A stretch of 64,000 bases of DNA from Myxococcus landrumus (GTDB taxonomy: Bacteria; Myxococcota; Myxococcia; Myxococcales; Myxococcaceae), in contig NZ_CP071091.1 of the NCBI RefSeq assembly GCF_017301635.1, positions 4,414,001 to 4,478,000 on the forward strand, read 5' to 3'. The stretch's first letter is position 1. Every line of letters starts with the position of its first letter. The notes under the pieces were generated by a model. It did not search any database, was not told the DNA's origin, and saw only the letters and a list, made by a program, of their open reading frames with translations. Shown in pieces: positions 18,204 to 27,459 of the stretch. The position numbers were made by a program, and so were the translations under genes.

Positions 18204-18834
18204 GGCCAGGAATGAAGAACAGCCCCACAGCCAGTCGTTGGCCGCAGAGCCTTGGTTGAGCAAGCGAAGACATCCGAAACAAAGACAATCCGTCCCTGAT
18301 TGGGACACCCCTGCCGCGACAGGCATGGGCTGCTGTCACATCCGCTGAGCCATGTCCCTGGAAACCGTGAACTCCCCGGCTCTCCTACCCCTCCCGGCGC
18401 CTCTGGAAAAATAGAGGAGCTAGCGTAATCGGATGTCACAAAGATGTTACGGAGATTTTACTTTGTCCGCAAGAGACAATTTTCCTGGGGCTTCACGAAA
18501 ACGGAGGAGACCCGGGTTTGAGCCCACCATCATGCGGTGCGGGTCTGACACCGGGCATGAAGAGAACGAGGCTCCGCCCCGGAAGTCGCCTGCGACTGCA
18601 ATCCGGTTGCGCGGACGCGTCAAAACACATGGCCATACAAGGGGATGACGCACGAGGCGCGCGGTGATTTCACAGGCGCGGAACGCGGCTTTGCGGGGGG
18701 GCCGAAGACCCGCACCCGCGCCGCTTTCCTCTCACCCGTCGATACGACTCCCAGGAACGGGATTTCTCCCGTCCCGAGAGGTCCGCTGTACCGGAATCAG
18801 GACGGGCCGTGGCCGAAGCCCCGTGTCCGGGGTC
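18204..18834. other. Gene-poor intergenic region, 631 bases
   Basis: No convincing gene on either strand. Bases 18400-18480 are clearly richer in A and T than the surroundings and contain GATGTCACAAAGATGTTAC, a plausible promoter region for the radical SAM operon reading left. A hairpin ACGGGA-TTTC-TCCCGT at 18757-18772, about 60 bases past the TonB receptor stop, may be that operon's terminator. Open frames of 60-75 codons here have no binding site or codon bias. Confidence 0.5.
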
Positions 18835-21363
18835 TCAGAAATCCGCGGTGACCTTGAAGGACAGCGCGCGGCCGGGACGCTGCACGCCGAAGAAGTCGTA
18901 GGTCTTCGCGTCCGTCACGTTCAGCACCTCGAGCGTCCCGCCCAGCGTGACGGGGCCCGGCTTCGTGTACGAGAGGCCCAGGGAGTGGGTGAACTGCGAG
19001 GAGACCTTCTGCTTGAACGCGCGCAGCCCCTGGCTCTCCCAGCCCCGGTAGAACTCGTGGATGTAGCGAGACGTGACGCTGAACGACGCGGTGTCCCCCG
19101 TGAGGAGGAGTGAGCCGCGCTGCAGCCTCGCGGTGAGGTTGGCGAAGAGCCACGGACGGTTCGGGATTCGGTCTCCCTTGAAGGCCGCGTAGGCGCCCGC
19201 CCCACCCGCGTTGCGGAAGTCCTGCCAGGTGCTGTTGGCGTCGAGCGACAGCCACTCACCGGGCGACGTCCAGCCCGCGGAGGCCTCGACGCCCAGGGAG
19301 CGCGCGGCGAATACGTTCTGGTAGCTCAGCGTGGTGTCGTCCCCGAGCAGGACGATGAGCTGGTCGGCCAGCCGCGCGAAGCCGCCCACGCTCCCCCGCC
19401 AGGTGCCCACCCCGGTGCGGAAGTCCGACAGGGAGAGCTCCAGGTTGGCGTTGTGGCTCACCTCCGGCCGCAGCCCCAGGTTCGCGAGCACCATGACCCC
19501 ATCGCCGAACAGCTCGTCCGGCCCGGGCAAGCGCGTGGCGTATTCGTAGGAGGCCTTGAGCATCAACCCGTGCGGCAGGAAGAGCCGCAGGCTCTCGCCG
19601 ACGCCCAGGCGCTCCGTGGACTGGTCCTGCCGCCGGAAGCCGCCCTCGGGCAGCGCCTCCTCCGACGTCGAGCGCATCATGTAGCCCTTCAGGAAGGCCA
19701 CGTTCTTGAGCGCCCCATCTCCGAGGGCGAGCTCGTGCTCGATTCCTCCAACACCCGTGAGCAGGTCTCTCTGCGCGCTGAGCGGATCTCTCTGGTCCGT
19801 GCCCTGCTTGAGCCGGTCCTCTCCTCCGCGCGTCACGAAGGTCGGCGCCAGGGAGACGCGAAGCTGCTGGGCCGCGGAGAACTCATAGCCCGCATGCAGG
19901 CGCGCCAGGACACTCTCCTGCCGCAGGACCTGGTCGGCGGCCGTGCTGTCGATTTCCCCCGGCTGGCGACGCTCCACGCCCTGGTTTCCGTACCAGTCGT
20001 AGACGGACCTCGCCATGTCGCGGAAGTCCGTGTCGCGGCGGCTGTAGCCTCCCACGCCCTCCAGGCGCAGCTTCCCGGACATCAACCCCTGGTGGGCCCA
20101 CGTCGCCAGCGCGCCCAGGCTCTCCTCCGCGGAGCGGGCCTCGCCGTAGGGGACGGTCATCACCACGTTGTGCTGCAGCTCCTTGCGAGCCCGCGTGCCG
20201 AACACACGCAGCGAGAGCCGGTCCGCGAACGGCTGCTCGAGCACGCCCACCTCCAGCCCGAAGCCACCGGCGGCGAAGCCGTCATGGAAGCGCGGCACAC
20301 GCGCGGGCCCGAGGCGGCCGAACTCGTCGGCGACCTCCACGTCCACCTTGTAGTTGTTGCGAGCCAGGTCCCCGAAGGCATGCCCCTTCAGGAAGAACCC
20401 CGACTCCCCCAGCTTGTAGTGCCCCGACAGCGAGCCACGGTACGTGCCGTACGAGCCCGCCTGCAGGGAGATGGAGGCCCCGTTCGGCTCATCCCCATCC
20501 GAGGAGACCAGGTTGACGGCGCCGCCCAGCGCGTCGGCGCCGAAGCGCACGGGGACCACGCCCCGGTACACCTCCACGCGCTTGAGCAGGTTCACCGGCA
20601 CGTTGGCCAGCCCCAGCCCGAAGCCCGCCATGTCCAGCGGGATGCCATCCAGGAAGAAGCGGACCTGCTCACCCGAGAAGCCGTTGAGCGAGAAGCGGCT
20701 GGCGGAGCCCAGTCCTCCCGTCCGCTGCACGCTGACGCCCGTGCCACGGCTGAGCACCTCGCCCAGGTCCGCCGACTGCTGACGCGCCTCCTCGAGCTCC
20801 ACGACCTGGACGGACTCGGCCGACAGGGTGCGCTCCTCGCCCCGGCCCAGGGTCCTCCCCGTCACGTCGATGGTGGTCTCCAGGGTGACGCTCTCCGTGA
20901 GCGCCGCGTCCACGTCCGCGCGCTCTCCGGCGGCGACCTGGACGCGATAGGACTGGGGCTCACAGCCAGGCACATACGCGTGCAGCACGTAGGCCCCGGG
21001 CGCGAGGTCCTTGGCCAGGAACCGCCCCTGCGAGTCCGCCCGCAGCGTCGTCACGCGCTCGCTCGCGTCGAGCAGCCACACCTCGGCATGCCCCAGGTCG
21101 CCCCCCTCGCAAGGGCGCATCCGCCCCGCGATGTCCCCCTTCCCCACCGGAGCCGGCGGGGCGGAAGCCGGCACGGGCTCCTGCGCGGCGACGGGGAGCG
21201 CCAGCACCAGCGCCCCCAGGAGCACGCTCCAGCGAGACCACGCGAGAGGCGGGCTGGGCGAGACAGGACGTGTTGCGGGGACGGTGGAGTCAGCGAGGAG
21301 CGTCATGGTCCAGGACTTGAGGAGCGAAGGGTGAGAGCCCAGGGCGCTTCTCGCCTCGGGCAT
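18835..21363 (-). CDS. TonB-dependent outer-membrane receptor
   Basis: Protein of 842 residues from ATG 21363, nine bases after the PepSY stop; ATG 21306 is an alternative that still keeps the signal segment (SRWSVLLGALVLALPVAAQ). Next come a carboxypeptidase-regulatory-like domain (about residues 60-150), a plug domain (EVLSRGTGVSVQRTGGLGSA, FFLDGIPL) and a beta-barrel ending in aromatic Phe (ALSFKVTADF), the usual outer-membrane insertion signal. It should take up a ferric siderophore or similar ligand using TonB energy. It is the last gene of a five-gene operon with a Fur-like site in front. Confidence 0.92.
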   Translation of the reverse strand: MPEARSALGSHPSLLKSWTMTLLADSTVPATRPVSPSPPLAWSRWSVLLGALVLALPVAAQEPVPASAPPAPVGKGDIAGRMRPCEGGDLGHAEVWLLDASERVTTLRADSQGRFLAKDLAPGAYVLHAYVPGCEPQSYRVQVAAGERADVDAALTESVTLETTIDVTGRTLGRGEERTLSAESVQVVELEEARQQSADLGEVLSRGTGVSVQRTGGLGSASRFSLNGFSGEQVRFFLDGIPLDMAGFGLGLANVPVNLLKRVEVYRGVVPVRFGADALGGAVNLVSSDGDEPNGASISLQAGSYGTYRGSLSGHYKLGESGFFLKGHAFGDLARNNYKVDVEVADEFGRLGPARVPRFHDGFAAGGFGLEVGVLEQPFADRLSLRVFGTRARKELQHNVVMTVPYGEARSAEESLGALATWAHQGLMSGKLRLEGVGGYSRRDTDFRDMARSVYDWYGNQGVERRQPGEIDSTAADQVLRQESVLARLHAGYEFSAAQQLRVSLAPTFVTRGGEDRLKQGTDQRDPLSAQRDLLTGVGGIEHELALGDGALKNVAFLKGYMMRSTSEEALPEGGFRRQDQSTERLGVGESLRLFLPHGLMLKASYEYATRLPGPDELFGDGVMVLANLGLRPEVSHNANLELSLSDFRTGVGTWRGSVGGFARLADQLIVLLGDDTTLSYQNVFAARSLGVEASAGWTSPGEWLSLDANSTWQDFRNAGGAGAYAAFKGDRIPNRPWLFANLTARLQRGSLLLTGDTASFSVTSRYIHEFYRGWESQGLRAFKQKVSSQFTHSLGLSYTKPGPVTLGGTLEVLNVTDAKTYDFFGVQRPGRALSFKVTADF

Positions 21364-21371
21364 CGGTGCTT

Positions 21372-22925
21372 TCACGGCTGCTCGGTGGCCGGCACGTTCA
21401 GGGGCGCCGCCGCGACCTCGGGCTCGCTGGGAGCCATGCGGCGAACGACCCAGGCCGACACCAGGAACAGCGCGCCCAGGAAGAGGAAGGCCAGGTCCGC
21501 GAAGAAGACATAGGGCGAACCCGCCGGGGCCAGGAGAGGCCGGGCATTGCGCCAGGCATCCAGGCCCGGGAGCAGGACGAGGATTCCACCCGCCAGGGCC
21601 AGCAGGCCATAGGCCCACTCCGTGGCGCGCGGATACAGCGGCGCGCCCAGCACACAGAGGCACCAGGCGCCGTAGAAGGTCGCATGCTCCCAGGCGGGGC
21701 GGTTCGACAGCGAGTCGGGCAGGAGCTGGTTGGCCAGGAACACCGCCGCGAGCGCGAACGCGGCCCCGCCAAACCCACCCGCCGTGAGCCGCGCGAGCCC
21801 CACGTCCACCCGCCGCATGCCGCGCGCGCGCCGCTCCAACCAGATGAGGTTGCCCGTCAGGACACAGAGGGCGCTGAGGACGCCGAGCAGCGCGTACACG
21901 AGCCGCAGCCCCATGCCGGCGTAGAGGCCCGAGTGAAGCACGTACGCGCCCTCCAGCAGCCAGGCCGAGGGGCCGGGCCCGCCCGCGGGCCGCACGTTCA
22001 ACACCTCTCCCGTGCGCGAGACACGGACGGAGGTGAACTCGTGAAGGCCCTGCCGCGCGTAGCCCCGGACGTCGACGAAGCCCTGGGTATCTCCCAGGTT
22101 GCGGATGGCGAACCGGTAGTGCCGGACGCCGGGGAGCGAGACACGCGCCTGCTCGAGCGCCTTGGCCACATCGGGCGCGGGCGCGGCTTCTCCCGCGCGC
22201 TTGAGCGGCCCCGGGTAGCCCGTGGACGCGAGACCCGCTCCGACGTCTCCATCGAAGGCCGTGTGAATCATCACGGGCCGCATCACGGTGGCGTTCAGGC
22301 AGATGATGGCCGCCGTCCACGCCATCACGGCCTGGAACGGCAAGCCCACGCTGCCCAGCACCTTGTGCAAGTCCCCCCAGGCCGTGCGCAGGGCCTCGCG
22401 GGGGCGGAACCGCACGAGCTCGCGGCGAAAGCGGCCGACCTGGAGAACCAGCCCCGTCCCCACCACCAGCAGCAACACCGTGGCCACCAGCCCCGCGATG
22501 AACATCCCGCCCGGGAGCGGATAGAGGAAGTGCAGGTGGAACAGGAACTCGCCCAGGTCGCTGCGCTCCGGAACCTCTTCTCCCGTCAGCGGATTCACCC
22601 TCACCGCCACGTCCGAGCCGTCCTTCTCCTTCCACCCGAGCCCCAGCCAAGGGGCATAGGGCGCGGGAAGGACGACATTCAGCACGGCGGGCGCGGAGCC
22701 ACGCTCCACGCGCGTGTCCATCCATTGCTGGAGCGTGGCCATCGTCCGCGCCTCGTCCACGACCAGGGGCGTGCGCAGCCGAGGCTCCTGCCACGGCTCC
22801 AGCTCATGGCGGAACAAGGAGGCGACACCGAGCAGGAACATGCCGACGAGCAGCACCGACGCCGTCGCGCCCGCCCAGGCATGGGCCTCCCAGAGCACGC
22901 GGTACGTTCCAGACTTGAGCCTCAT
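21372..22925 (-). CDS. PepSY-associated membrane protein
   Basis: Protein of 517 residues starting at ATG 22925 inside an ATGA overlap with the preceding gene. It has the PepSY-TM pattern: an N-terminal helix (WEAHAWAGATASVLLVGMFL), periplasmic PepSY-like stretches, conserved His in LHFLYPLPGGMF and DLHKVLGSVGLPF, and further helices at the C-terminus. In siderophore loci such proteins are thought to reduce ferric complexes at the inner membrane with haem bound between the helices. Position directly before the TonB receptor fits that role. Confidence 0.85.
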   Translation of the reverse strand: MRLKSGTYRVLWEAHAWAGATASVLLVGMFLLGVASLFRHELEPWQEPRLRTPLVVDEARTMATLQQWMDTRVERGSAPAVLNVVLPAPYAPWLGLGWKEKDGSDVAVRVNPLTGEEVPERSDLGEFLFHLHFLYPLPGGMFIAGLVATVLLLVVGTGLVLQVGRFRRELVRFRPREALRTAWGDLHKVLGSVGLPFQAVMAWTAAIICLNATVMRPVMIHTAFDGDVGAGLASTGYPGPLKRAGEAAPAPDVAKALEQARVSLPGVRHYRFAIRNLGDTQGFVDVRGYARQGLHEFTSVRVSRTGEVLNVRPAGGPGPSAWLLEGAYVLHSGLYAGMGLRLVYALLGVLSALCVLTGNLIWLERRARGMRRVDVGLARLTAGGFGGAAFALAAVFLANQLLPDSLSNRPAWEHATFYGAWCLCVLGAPLYPRATEWAYGLLALAGGILVLLPGLDAWRNARPLLAPAGSPYVFFADLAFLFLGALFLVSAWVVRRMAPSEPEVAAAPLNVPATEQP

Positions 22926-23200
22926 GTGAAGACACTCCAGAGCAGGACGAGCGTCGCCGCCACGCTGGCCGACAGGATGCCCACCCACGCGCGGGTCGCC
23001 GAGCGCGCCAGGAGGACGCCACAGGGAGCCGCGGCGAGGAGCGGCACCACGACGAGGCAGGCCACCAGATAGCGGGTGCCCTGCGACGCGGGGATGACGG
23101 CGGGCAGGGCGAAGGAGACCAGGAGCGCCGCCACCGGCGCGCCCACCGTGGCGGCCAGCAGCCAGCTCCAACCCAGGCGGCGGCGCGCGGTGCCGCTCAC
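22922..23200 (-). CDS. Small membrane protein (DUF3649-like)
   Basis: Protein of 92 residues with three hydrophobic segments. The GTG start at 23200 overlaps the preceding stop (GTGA) and its own stop overlaps the PepSY start (ATGA), so three genes are translationally coupled. Size, topology and place before a PepSY gene match the DUF3649 partners of siderophore receptor operons in Pseudomonas. The molecular role is unknown. Confidence 0.7.
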   Translation of the reverse strand: MSGTARRRLGWSWLLAATVGAPVAALLVSFALPAVIPASQGTRYLVACLVVVPLLAAAPCGVLLARSATRAWVGILSASVAATLVLLWSVFT

Positions 23201-23523
23201 GACACGTGCTCCAGCACACCCAGCAACAAGCCCGCGGGCGCCAGCAACCCCATGACCCAGACGGGCCTGCGCGCCAGCGGGGAGAGCACGGCCACGAGCG
23301 TGCAGGCCAACATGACGTGGGCCAGCGCCGCGCACAGCGCCGCTCCCGGACTCACGGCCCCGCGCAGGGCGGCCCCGGAGCCGGCGACGAGCAACAACAG
23401 GCCTCCGCCCACCATGGCCACGTGCGCTCGTGGAGCAGCCCCTCGGCGCCCGACGTGCCACCACCAGGCGCCATAGAGCACCACCACTCCAAGCCAGAGC
23501 AGCGTGGGGGCCAGCACATCCAT
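23197..23523 (-). CDS. Small membrane protein (DUF3325-like)
   Basis: Protein of 108 residues with three to four hydrophobic segments (LLWLGVVVLYGAWWW, VAMVGGGLLLLVAGSG, ALAHVMLACTLVAVLS, VMGLLAPAGLLLGVL). The arrangement next to DUF3649-like and PepSY genes matches DUF3325 proteins of iron-uptake operons. It lies 86 bases after the lipoprotein gene and overlaps the next start. Function unknown; it is probably an accessory subunit of the PepSY protein. Confidence 0.7.
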   Translation of the reverse strand: MDVLAPTLLWLGVVVLYGAWWWHVGRRGAAPRAHVAMVGGGLLLLVAGSGAALRGAVSPGAALCAALAHVMLACTLVAVLSPLARRPVWVMGLLAPAGLLLGVLEHVS

Positions 23524-23609
23524 CGAAAGAACCTCGTGCCCTGCGTGGCGGTGTGACGAAAGTCCAGGCGCGGGGGAGCGGCGTCACTCCTCCCGCGCCG
23601 ACCCGGCGC

Positions 23610-24851
23610 TCAGCGGATGCGCGCCACGTCCAGGACGAAGCCCGGGAAGGAGATGCCCGGCTTGGGCGTGTCGGTGCTCAGCTCCATCAGCGTGGAGAGC
23701 GAGTAGTCCGACGCGCTCTGGCTGATGAAGAAGTTCGAGCCCGACGTGATGGTGAAGGCGCTGTACGCCCCCGGCTCGCCCTGCATGCGGACCGGGTCGC
23801 GGAGCGTCGCGAGCGGCACCCGCCACCAGCTCCACCCCTTGTAGTACCACTCGCGATAGGTGGTGCCGGGCGCCGTCGGCGTAATCGTGGTGTCGGCGAC
23901 CTGGAGCCAGGCCATGCCGTCGTCGGTCACCGCGATGACGGTCCCCACCTTCTTCTCACCCAGGGCCGGGGCCACCGAGCCGACATAGTCCGCGTCGAAG
24001 CGCTGCTGCCCCGGAGAGATTCGGAGGATGCAGTCCTGCTGCCCCGCGTTCTCCGTGCCCTTGACCGCGTAGCCCAGGCCGTTGATGACGCCGCTGAAGA
24101 AGTAGAGCGTGTCGCCGATGCGCGCCGTCTTCCCGAGGTCGCGGCACCGCGAGTCCGCCTGCCACGTGACTTCATCCGTGACGGTGTCGATGCGCACCAG
24201 GTTCGCCCCGGGCAGGACCGCGTCGAACACCGTGGTGGACCAGCCCACCGCGAAGAACGCCTCGCCCTCGCGGCTGACCCACTGGCTCAGCCCCGTGGAG
24301 TAGCCCTGCTTGATGAACTCCTGCGGCAGCGGAATCGCCTTCACCACGCGCATCTCCGCGGGGTTCCAGACGATGATCTGCGCCTGGGCGTCGTCCTTGT
24401 AGTACGCCTTCGTCGGGCTGACGAAGAGGATGGCCTGGGCGCCCAGCCGCTTCACCCCCAACTGCTGGAACGACATGCTGGTGCCCGCCACGAACGCACC
24501 GTCCCGCACCTCATAGCGGGTGATGGTGGGAGACTCGCCCGACCCGATGGCGAAGAAGCCCACGCCCTTCGCCGTATAGAGACGCGGACGCCCCGGCAGC
24601 TCCAGCGACTTCGAGTAGTCCAGCGTCTTCGCCTGCTCCAGCGAGTCCACCAGGGAGAAGTAGTTCGTCCGGCTGCCATTCGTCTCGACGGCCGAATGCA
24701 CCAGGAACAGCGGCCCCTCTTCCCCCACCCCAGGGCCCTTGTCGCCGTCAGGGGTCTTCTCGTCCCCACACGCCGACAGAACCAGGGCGGCGCCCGCCAG
24801 GAGTCCCCACGCGGCACTCCTCATTCCGGCACTCAGTACATTGCGGCCCAT
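23610..24851 (-). CDS. Lipoprotein, probable beta-propeller, first gene of the iron operon
   Basis: Protein of 413 residues from ATG 24851, which has a strong GGAGAG site five bases upstream. The signal ends in the lipobox LVLSAC with Cys at about residue 29. The mature part has repeated strand patterns (AQIIVWNPAEMRVVKAIPLP, NLVRIDTVTDEVTWQ) like a DUF4374-type seven-blade propeller. Such lipoproteins accompany receptor genes in some myxobacterial siderophore loci and may help hand over the ligand in the periplasm; that is inference. No siderophore biosynthesis genes are in the window. Confidence 0.75.
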   Translation of the reverse strand: MGRNVLSAGMRSAAWGLLAGAALVLSACGDEKTPDGDKGPGVGEEGPLFLVHSAVETNGSRTNYFSLVDSLEQAKTLDYSKSLELPGRPRLYTAKGVGFFAIGSGESPTITRYEVRDGAFVAGTSMSFQQLGVKRLGAQAILFVSPTKAYYKDDAQAQIIVWNPAEMRVVKAIPLPQEFIKQGYSTGLSQWVSREGEAFFAVGWSTTVFDAVLPGANLVRIDTVTDEVTWQADSRCRDLGKTARIGDTLYFFSGVINGLGYAVKGTENAGQQDCILRISPGQQRFDADYVGSVAPALGEKKVGTVIAVTDDGMAWLQVADTTITPTAPGTTYREWYYKGWSWWRVPLATLRDPVRMQGEPGAYSAFTITSGSNFFISQSASDYSLSTLMELSTDTPKPGISFPGFVLDVARIR

Positions 24852-24926
24852 CGCACTCTCCAGGAGCGGGAGCGGGTTCACGTCGCCGTCGAACAGCGAC
24901 GCTCAACCCGGCCCGGATTCCGTTCT

Positions 24927-24951
24927 GATTTTGAAATTGACTCTCAAAATC
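24927..24951. promoter_or_regulatory. Fur-like operator in front of the TonB operon
   Basis: GATTTTGA and TCAAAATC form perfect 8-base arms around AATTGACTC. The core TGAAATT-G-ACTCTCA fits the 7-1-7 form of the Fur consensus (TGAnAAT-n-ATTnTCA). It lies about 75 bases upstream of the lipoprotein start in an AT-rich island of an otherwise GC-rich gap, as expected for an iron-repressed promoter. Confidence 0.7.
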
Positions 24952-25075
24952 AAGCTTATGCGCGACGGAGTAGCCCGCCCCCTTTCAGGTGTCAATAGAG
25001 GCAGGGTGTTGTGAGACTCGAGCCCCGACTAACCCGTGAGCACGCGGCCGGGCTTCACTTCATGTGCTGGGTGAA

Positions 25076-25108
25076 GGAGGCCAGGACCCGCGCTGGGTGA
25101 TGGCCTCC
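25076..25108 (-). terminator. Hairpin after the RCC1 gene
   Basis: GGAGGCCA pairs with TGGCCTCC, and inside the loop ACCC pairs with GGGT. It lies 14 bases beyond the RCC1 stop on the minus strand and also insulates the Fur-controlled operon. Confidence 0.5.
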
Positions 25109-25121
25109 GTGAGACACCGTT

Positions 25122-27383
25122 TCACCACTGCTGGACGGGCGTCGTCTTGAATCCCCACTTGTTGTTGCCGTGTTGCCCGAAGAGGTTGAGCCCCCAGGCC
25201 CAGACGGCGCCATCCGGCGTCATCGCCAGCGAGTGGCGCGCGCCCGCGGACAGGGCCACCACGCCCGCGGGAGCACGCACGCGAACCGGCAGCGGCCGGC
25301 CCGTCATCGTCCCATCTCCCAGTTCGCCCTCGGAGTTGCTGCCCCAGGCCCAGAGCGTGCCGTCGGACTTCAACATCAACGAGTGCCGGTCACCCGCCGC
25401 CAGGGCCGTTGCCCCCGTGACGCCCTGCACCTGGACAGGCAGGGTCCGCGTGGTCCCCGTGCCATCTCCCAACTGGGCCGCGTCGTTGCGCCCCCAGGTC
25501 CACACCGCGCCGCCCGTCCTCACCACCAGCGAGTGGTCCGAGCCCGTCGCGATGGAGAGCACACCGGTGAGGTTCACCAGGACAGGAGAGAGCTTGCGGA
25601 GGACCGAGCCGTCTCCCAACTGGCCATACGAGTTGTTGCCCCAGGACCAGAGCGTGCCGTTCGTCTTCAGGGCGAGCACATGGTCCGCGCCGGGCGCCGT
25701 CGCCACGGCCTTCACTCCGGTGAAGTTGGGCACCGGCGCGGGGGTCGTCCGGCCCGTCGTTGTTCCATCCCCCAGTGAGCCATAGCTGTTGCGCCCCCAG
25801 GCCCAGAGCGTGCCGTCCGACTTCAGCGCCAGCGAGAACCCATCCCCCGCGGCCACGGCCGTCACACCGGTGAGCCCCGGGACCTGGAGGGGAACCAGGC
25901 TCGCGGTGGTGCTCCCATCTCCGAGCTGTCCGGACCCGTTGTTGCCCCAGGCCCAGACCGTCCCATCCGACTTCGCCGCGAGCGCATGGTTCGCCCCCGC
26001 GGCGTGGGAGACAACATCCGTGAGCCCCACGGCCTGGGTGGGTACCGCGCGCTGGGTCCCCACGCCATCGCCCAGCTGTCCGCTGCCGTTCCGCCCGGCG
26101 CCCCAGACGGTGCCATCCGCCTTCAACACCAGCGTCTCATACAAACCGCCCACGGGCCGAAGCGCGCCGGTGAACTGGGTGGCGACGGCCACGGCGGAGT
26201 CCGGCCGGGTGACGTTCGCATATTGATACGCATCATGGAGACCCCAGGCCCAGGCGGTGCCGTCCTGCTTGATGGCCATTGAGTGGTAGCGGCCCACGCC
26301 CAGCGCGGCCACGTTCGTGAGGCCCGGTAGCTGCGTGGGCAGGTACTTGATGCCGCCCGAGCCTTCGCCCAGCTGACCGTAGTTGTTGTAGCCCCAGCCC
26401 CAGAGGGTGCCGTCCGTCTTCAACGCCACCGTGTAGTGCTCCCCCGAGTCCACGAACGCGACCTGGTTGATGCCGGGAACCTGGGTGGGCGTCAGCTGCC
26501 GGATGGGCGCGCCCTGTCCAAGCCCGAGCACACCCCAGTCATTGCGGCCCCAGACCCAGACGGTTCCATCCGACTTCACCGCCATCACATGGGAGTGTCC
26601 CGCCATCAGGAACACCACACCCGTGAGACCTGGGACCTGCGCGGGCGTGAGCCGGTCCGTCAGCGTCCCGTTCCCCAGCTCTCCGTCCGTGTTGTCGCCC
26701 CAGGTCCAGACGGTTCCGTCCGCCTTGAGCGCCGCCGAGAAGTCATAGCCAGCCGACACCGAGGTCACCAGGGAGAGCCCCAGTGTGCGCACGGGCGCAA
26801 GCCGCTGGGTGGTCGTCCCATCCCCGAGCTGGCCGTCGGTGTTCCTGCCCCACGCCCAGACGGTGCCATCCGACTTCAGCGCCATCGAGTGCATGTAGCC
26901 GCCCGAAACGGACGACACGCCAGAGAGGCCCGGCACCGGGACAGGCGACCAACGGCTGAGGGTCGTCCCATCACCCAATTGTCCGTAGGTGTTGTACCCC
27001 CAGACCCACAGCGAGCCGTCCGCCCTCCGCGCCATCGAGTAGTTGCCTCGCCCCGCCTTCACCGCCGTCACGCTGGTGAGGTTGGGAACCTGGGCGGGCG
27101 TCGACCGGTGGTTGTGTGTCCCATCCCCCAGCTCACCTCCGTAGTTGGTGCCCCAGGACCACACGGTTCCGTCTGACTTCAACCACAGGGTGTGGGACTC
27201 CAATGACAGCGTGTCCTGCGCGGCCAGCCTCGCGGACTGCGTCGTTGCCTCCTCCGGTGGAGGCACGGCCACTTCGCCACCGGGGAACGGCTCGGCGCCA
27301 CCACACCCCACCCCCGCGACCATCACACACACCCGCCAGACTGCCCTGACGACAGAGGACACGCCTTGCTTCCTTGCGCTCAT
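25122..27383 (-). CDS. RCC1-repeat lipoprotein, 14 repeats
   Basis: Protein of 753 residues from ATG 27383 with an AGGAGGAG binding site. The signal ends in VAGVGC (lipid Cys at about residue 27). From about residue 60 to the end there are 14 RCC1-type repeats of about 50 residues, each with ALKSDGTVWAWG followed by GQLGDGT; repeat 7 is degenerate (AWGLHDAYQYANVTRP) and the last is shortened. Fourteen repeats would make two seven-bladed propellers. In myxobacteria and other predators such proteins are abundant at the surface, but the ligand is unknown. It is monocistronic. Confidence 0.9.
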   Translation of the reverse strand: MSARKQGVSSVVRAVWRVCVMVAGVGCGGAEPFPGGEVAVPPPEEATTQSARLAAQDTLSLESHTLWLKSDGTVWSWGTNYGGELGDGTHNHRSTPAQVPNLTSVTAVKAGRGNYSMARRADGSLWVWGYNTYGQLGDGTTLSRWSPVPVPGLSGVSSVSGGYMHSMALKSDGTVWAWGRNTDGQLGDGTTTQRLAPVRTLGLSLVTSVSAGYDFSAALKADGTVWTWGDNTDGELGNGTLTDRLTPAQVPGLTGVVFLMAGHSHVMAVKSDGTVWVWGRNDWGVLGLGQGAPIRQLTPTQVPGINQVAFVDSGEHYTVALKTDGTLWGWGYNNYGQLGEGSGGIKYLPTQLPGLTNVAALGVGRYHSMAIKQDGTAWAWGLHDAYQYANVTRPDSAVAVATQFTGALRPVGGLYETLVLKADGTVWGAGRNGSGQLGDGVGTQRAVPTQAVGLTDVVSHAAGANHALAAKSDGTVWAWGNNGSGQLGDGSTTASLVPLQVPGLTGVTAVAAGDGFSLALKSDGTLWAWGRNSYGSLGDGTTTGRTTPAPVPNFTGVKAVATAPGADHVLALKTNGTLWSWGNNSYGQLGDGSVLRKLSPVLVNLTGVLSIATGSDHSLVVRTGGAVWTWGRNDAAQLGDGTGTTRTLPVQVQGVTGATALAAGDRHSLMLKSDGTLWAWGSNSEGELGDGTMTGRPLPVRVRAPAGVVALSAGARHSLAMTPDGAVWAWGLNLFGQHGNNKWGFKTTPVQQW

Positions 27384-27459
27384 GGACTCCTCCTGGAGGT
27401 ACGACGGCTCCTTTCGTAGCCCAGTTGCATATCCAGGAGAAACTGGCTCTCTGATTATT

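Noticed and set aside
18065-18439. Minus-strand frame of 124 codons as a precursor peptide for the radical SAM operon
   Set aside because: It overlaps the start of the radical SAM gene by over 130 bases, begins with GTG without a binding site, and has no leader/core pattern.
21364-22794. Extension of the TonB receptor frame through the PepSY gene
   Set aside because: Same-strand out-of-frame reading of the PepSY gene; the signal peptide lies just after 21363.
18835-24851. Part of a myxochelin-type siderophore cluster
   Set aside because: Only uptake-type genes are present; no isochorismate or NRPS genes lie within the window.
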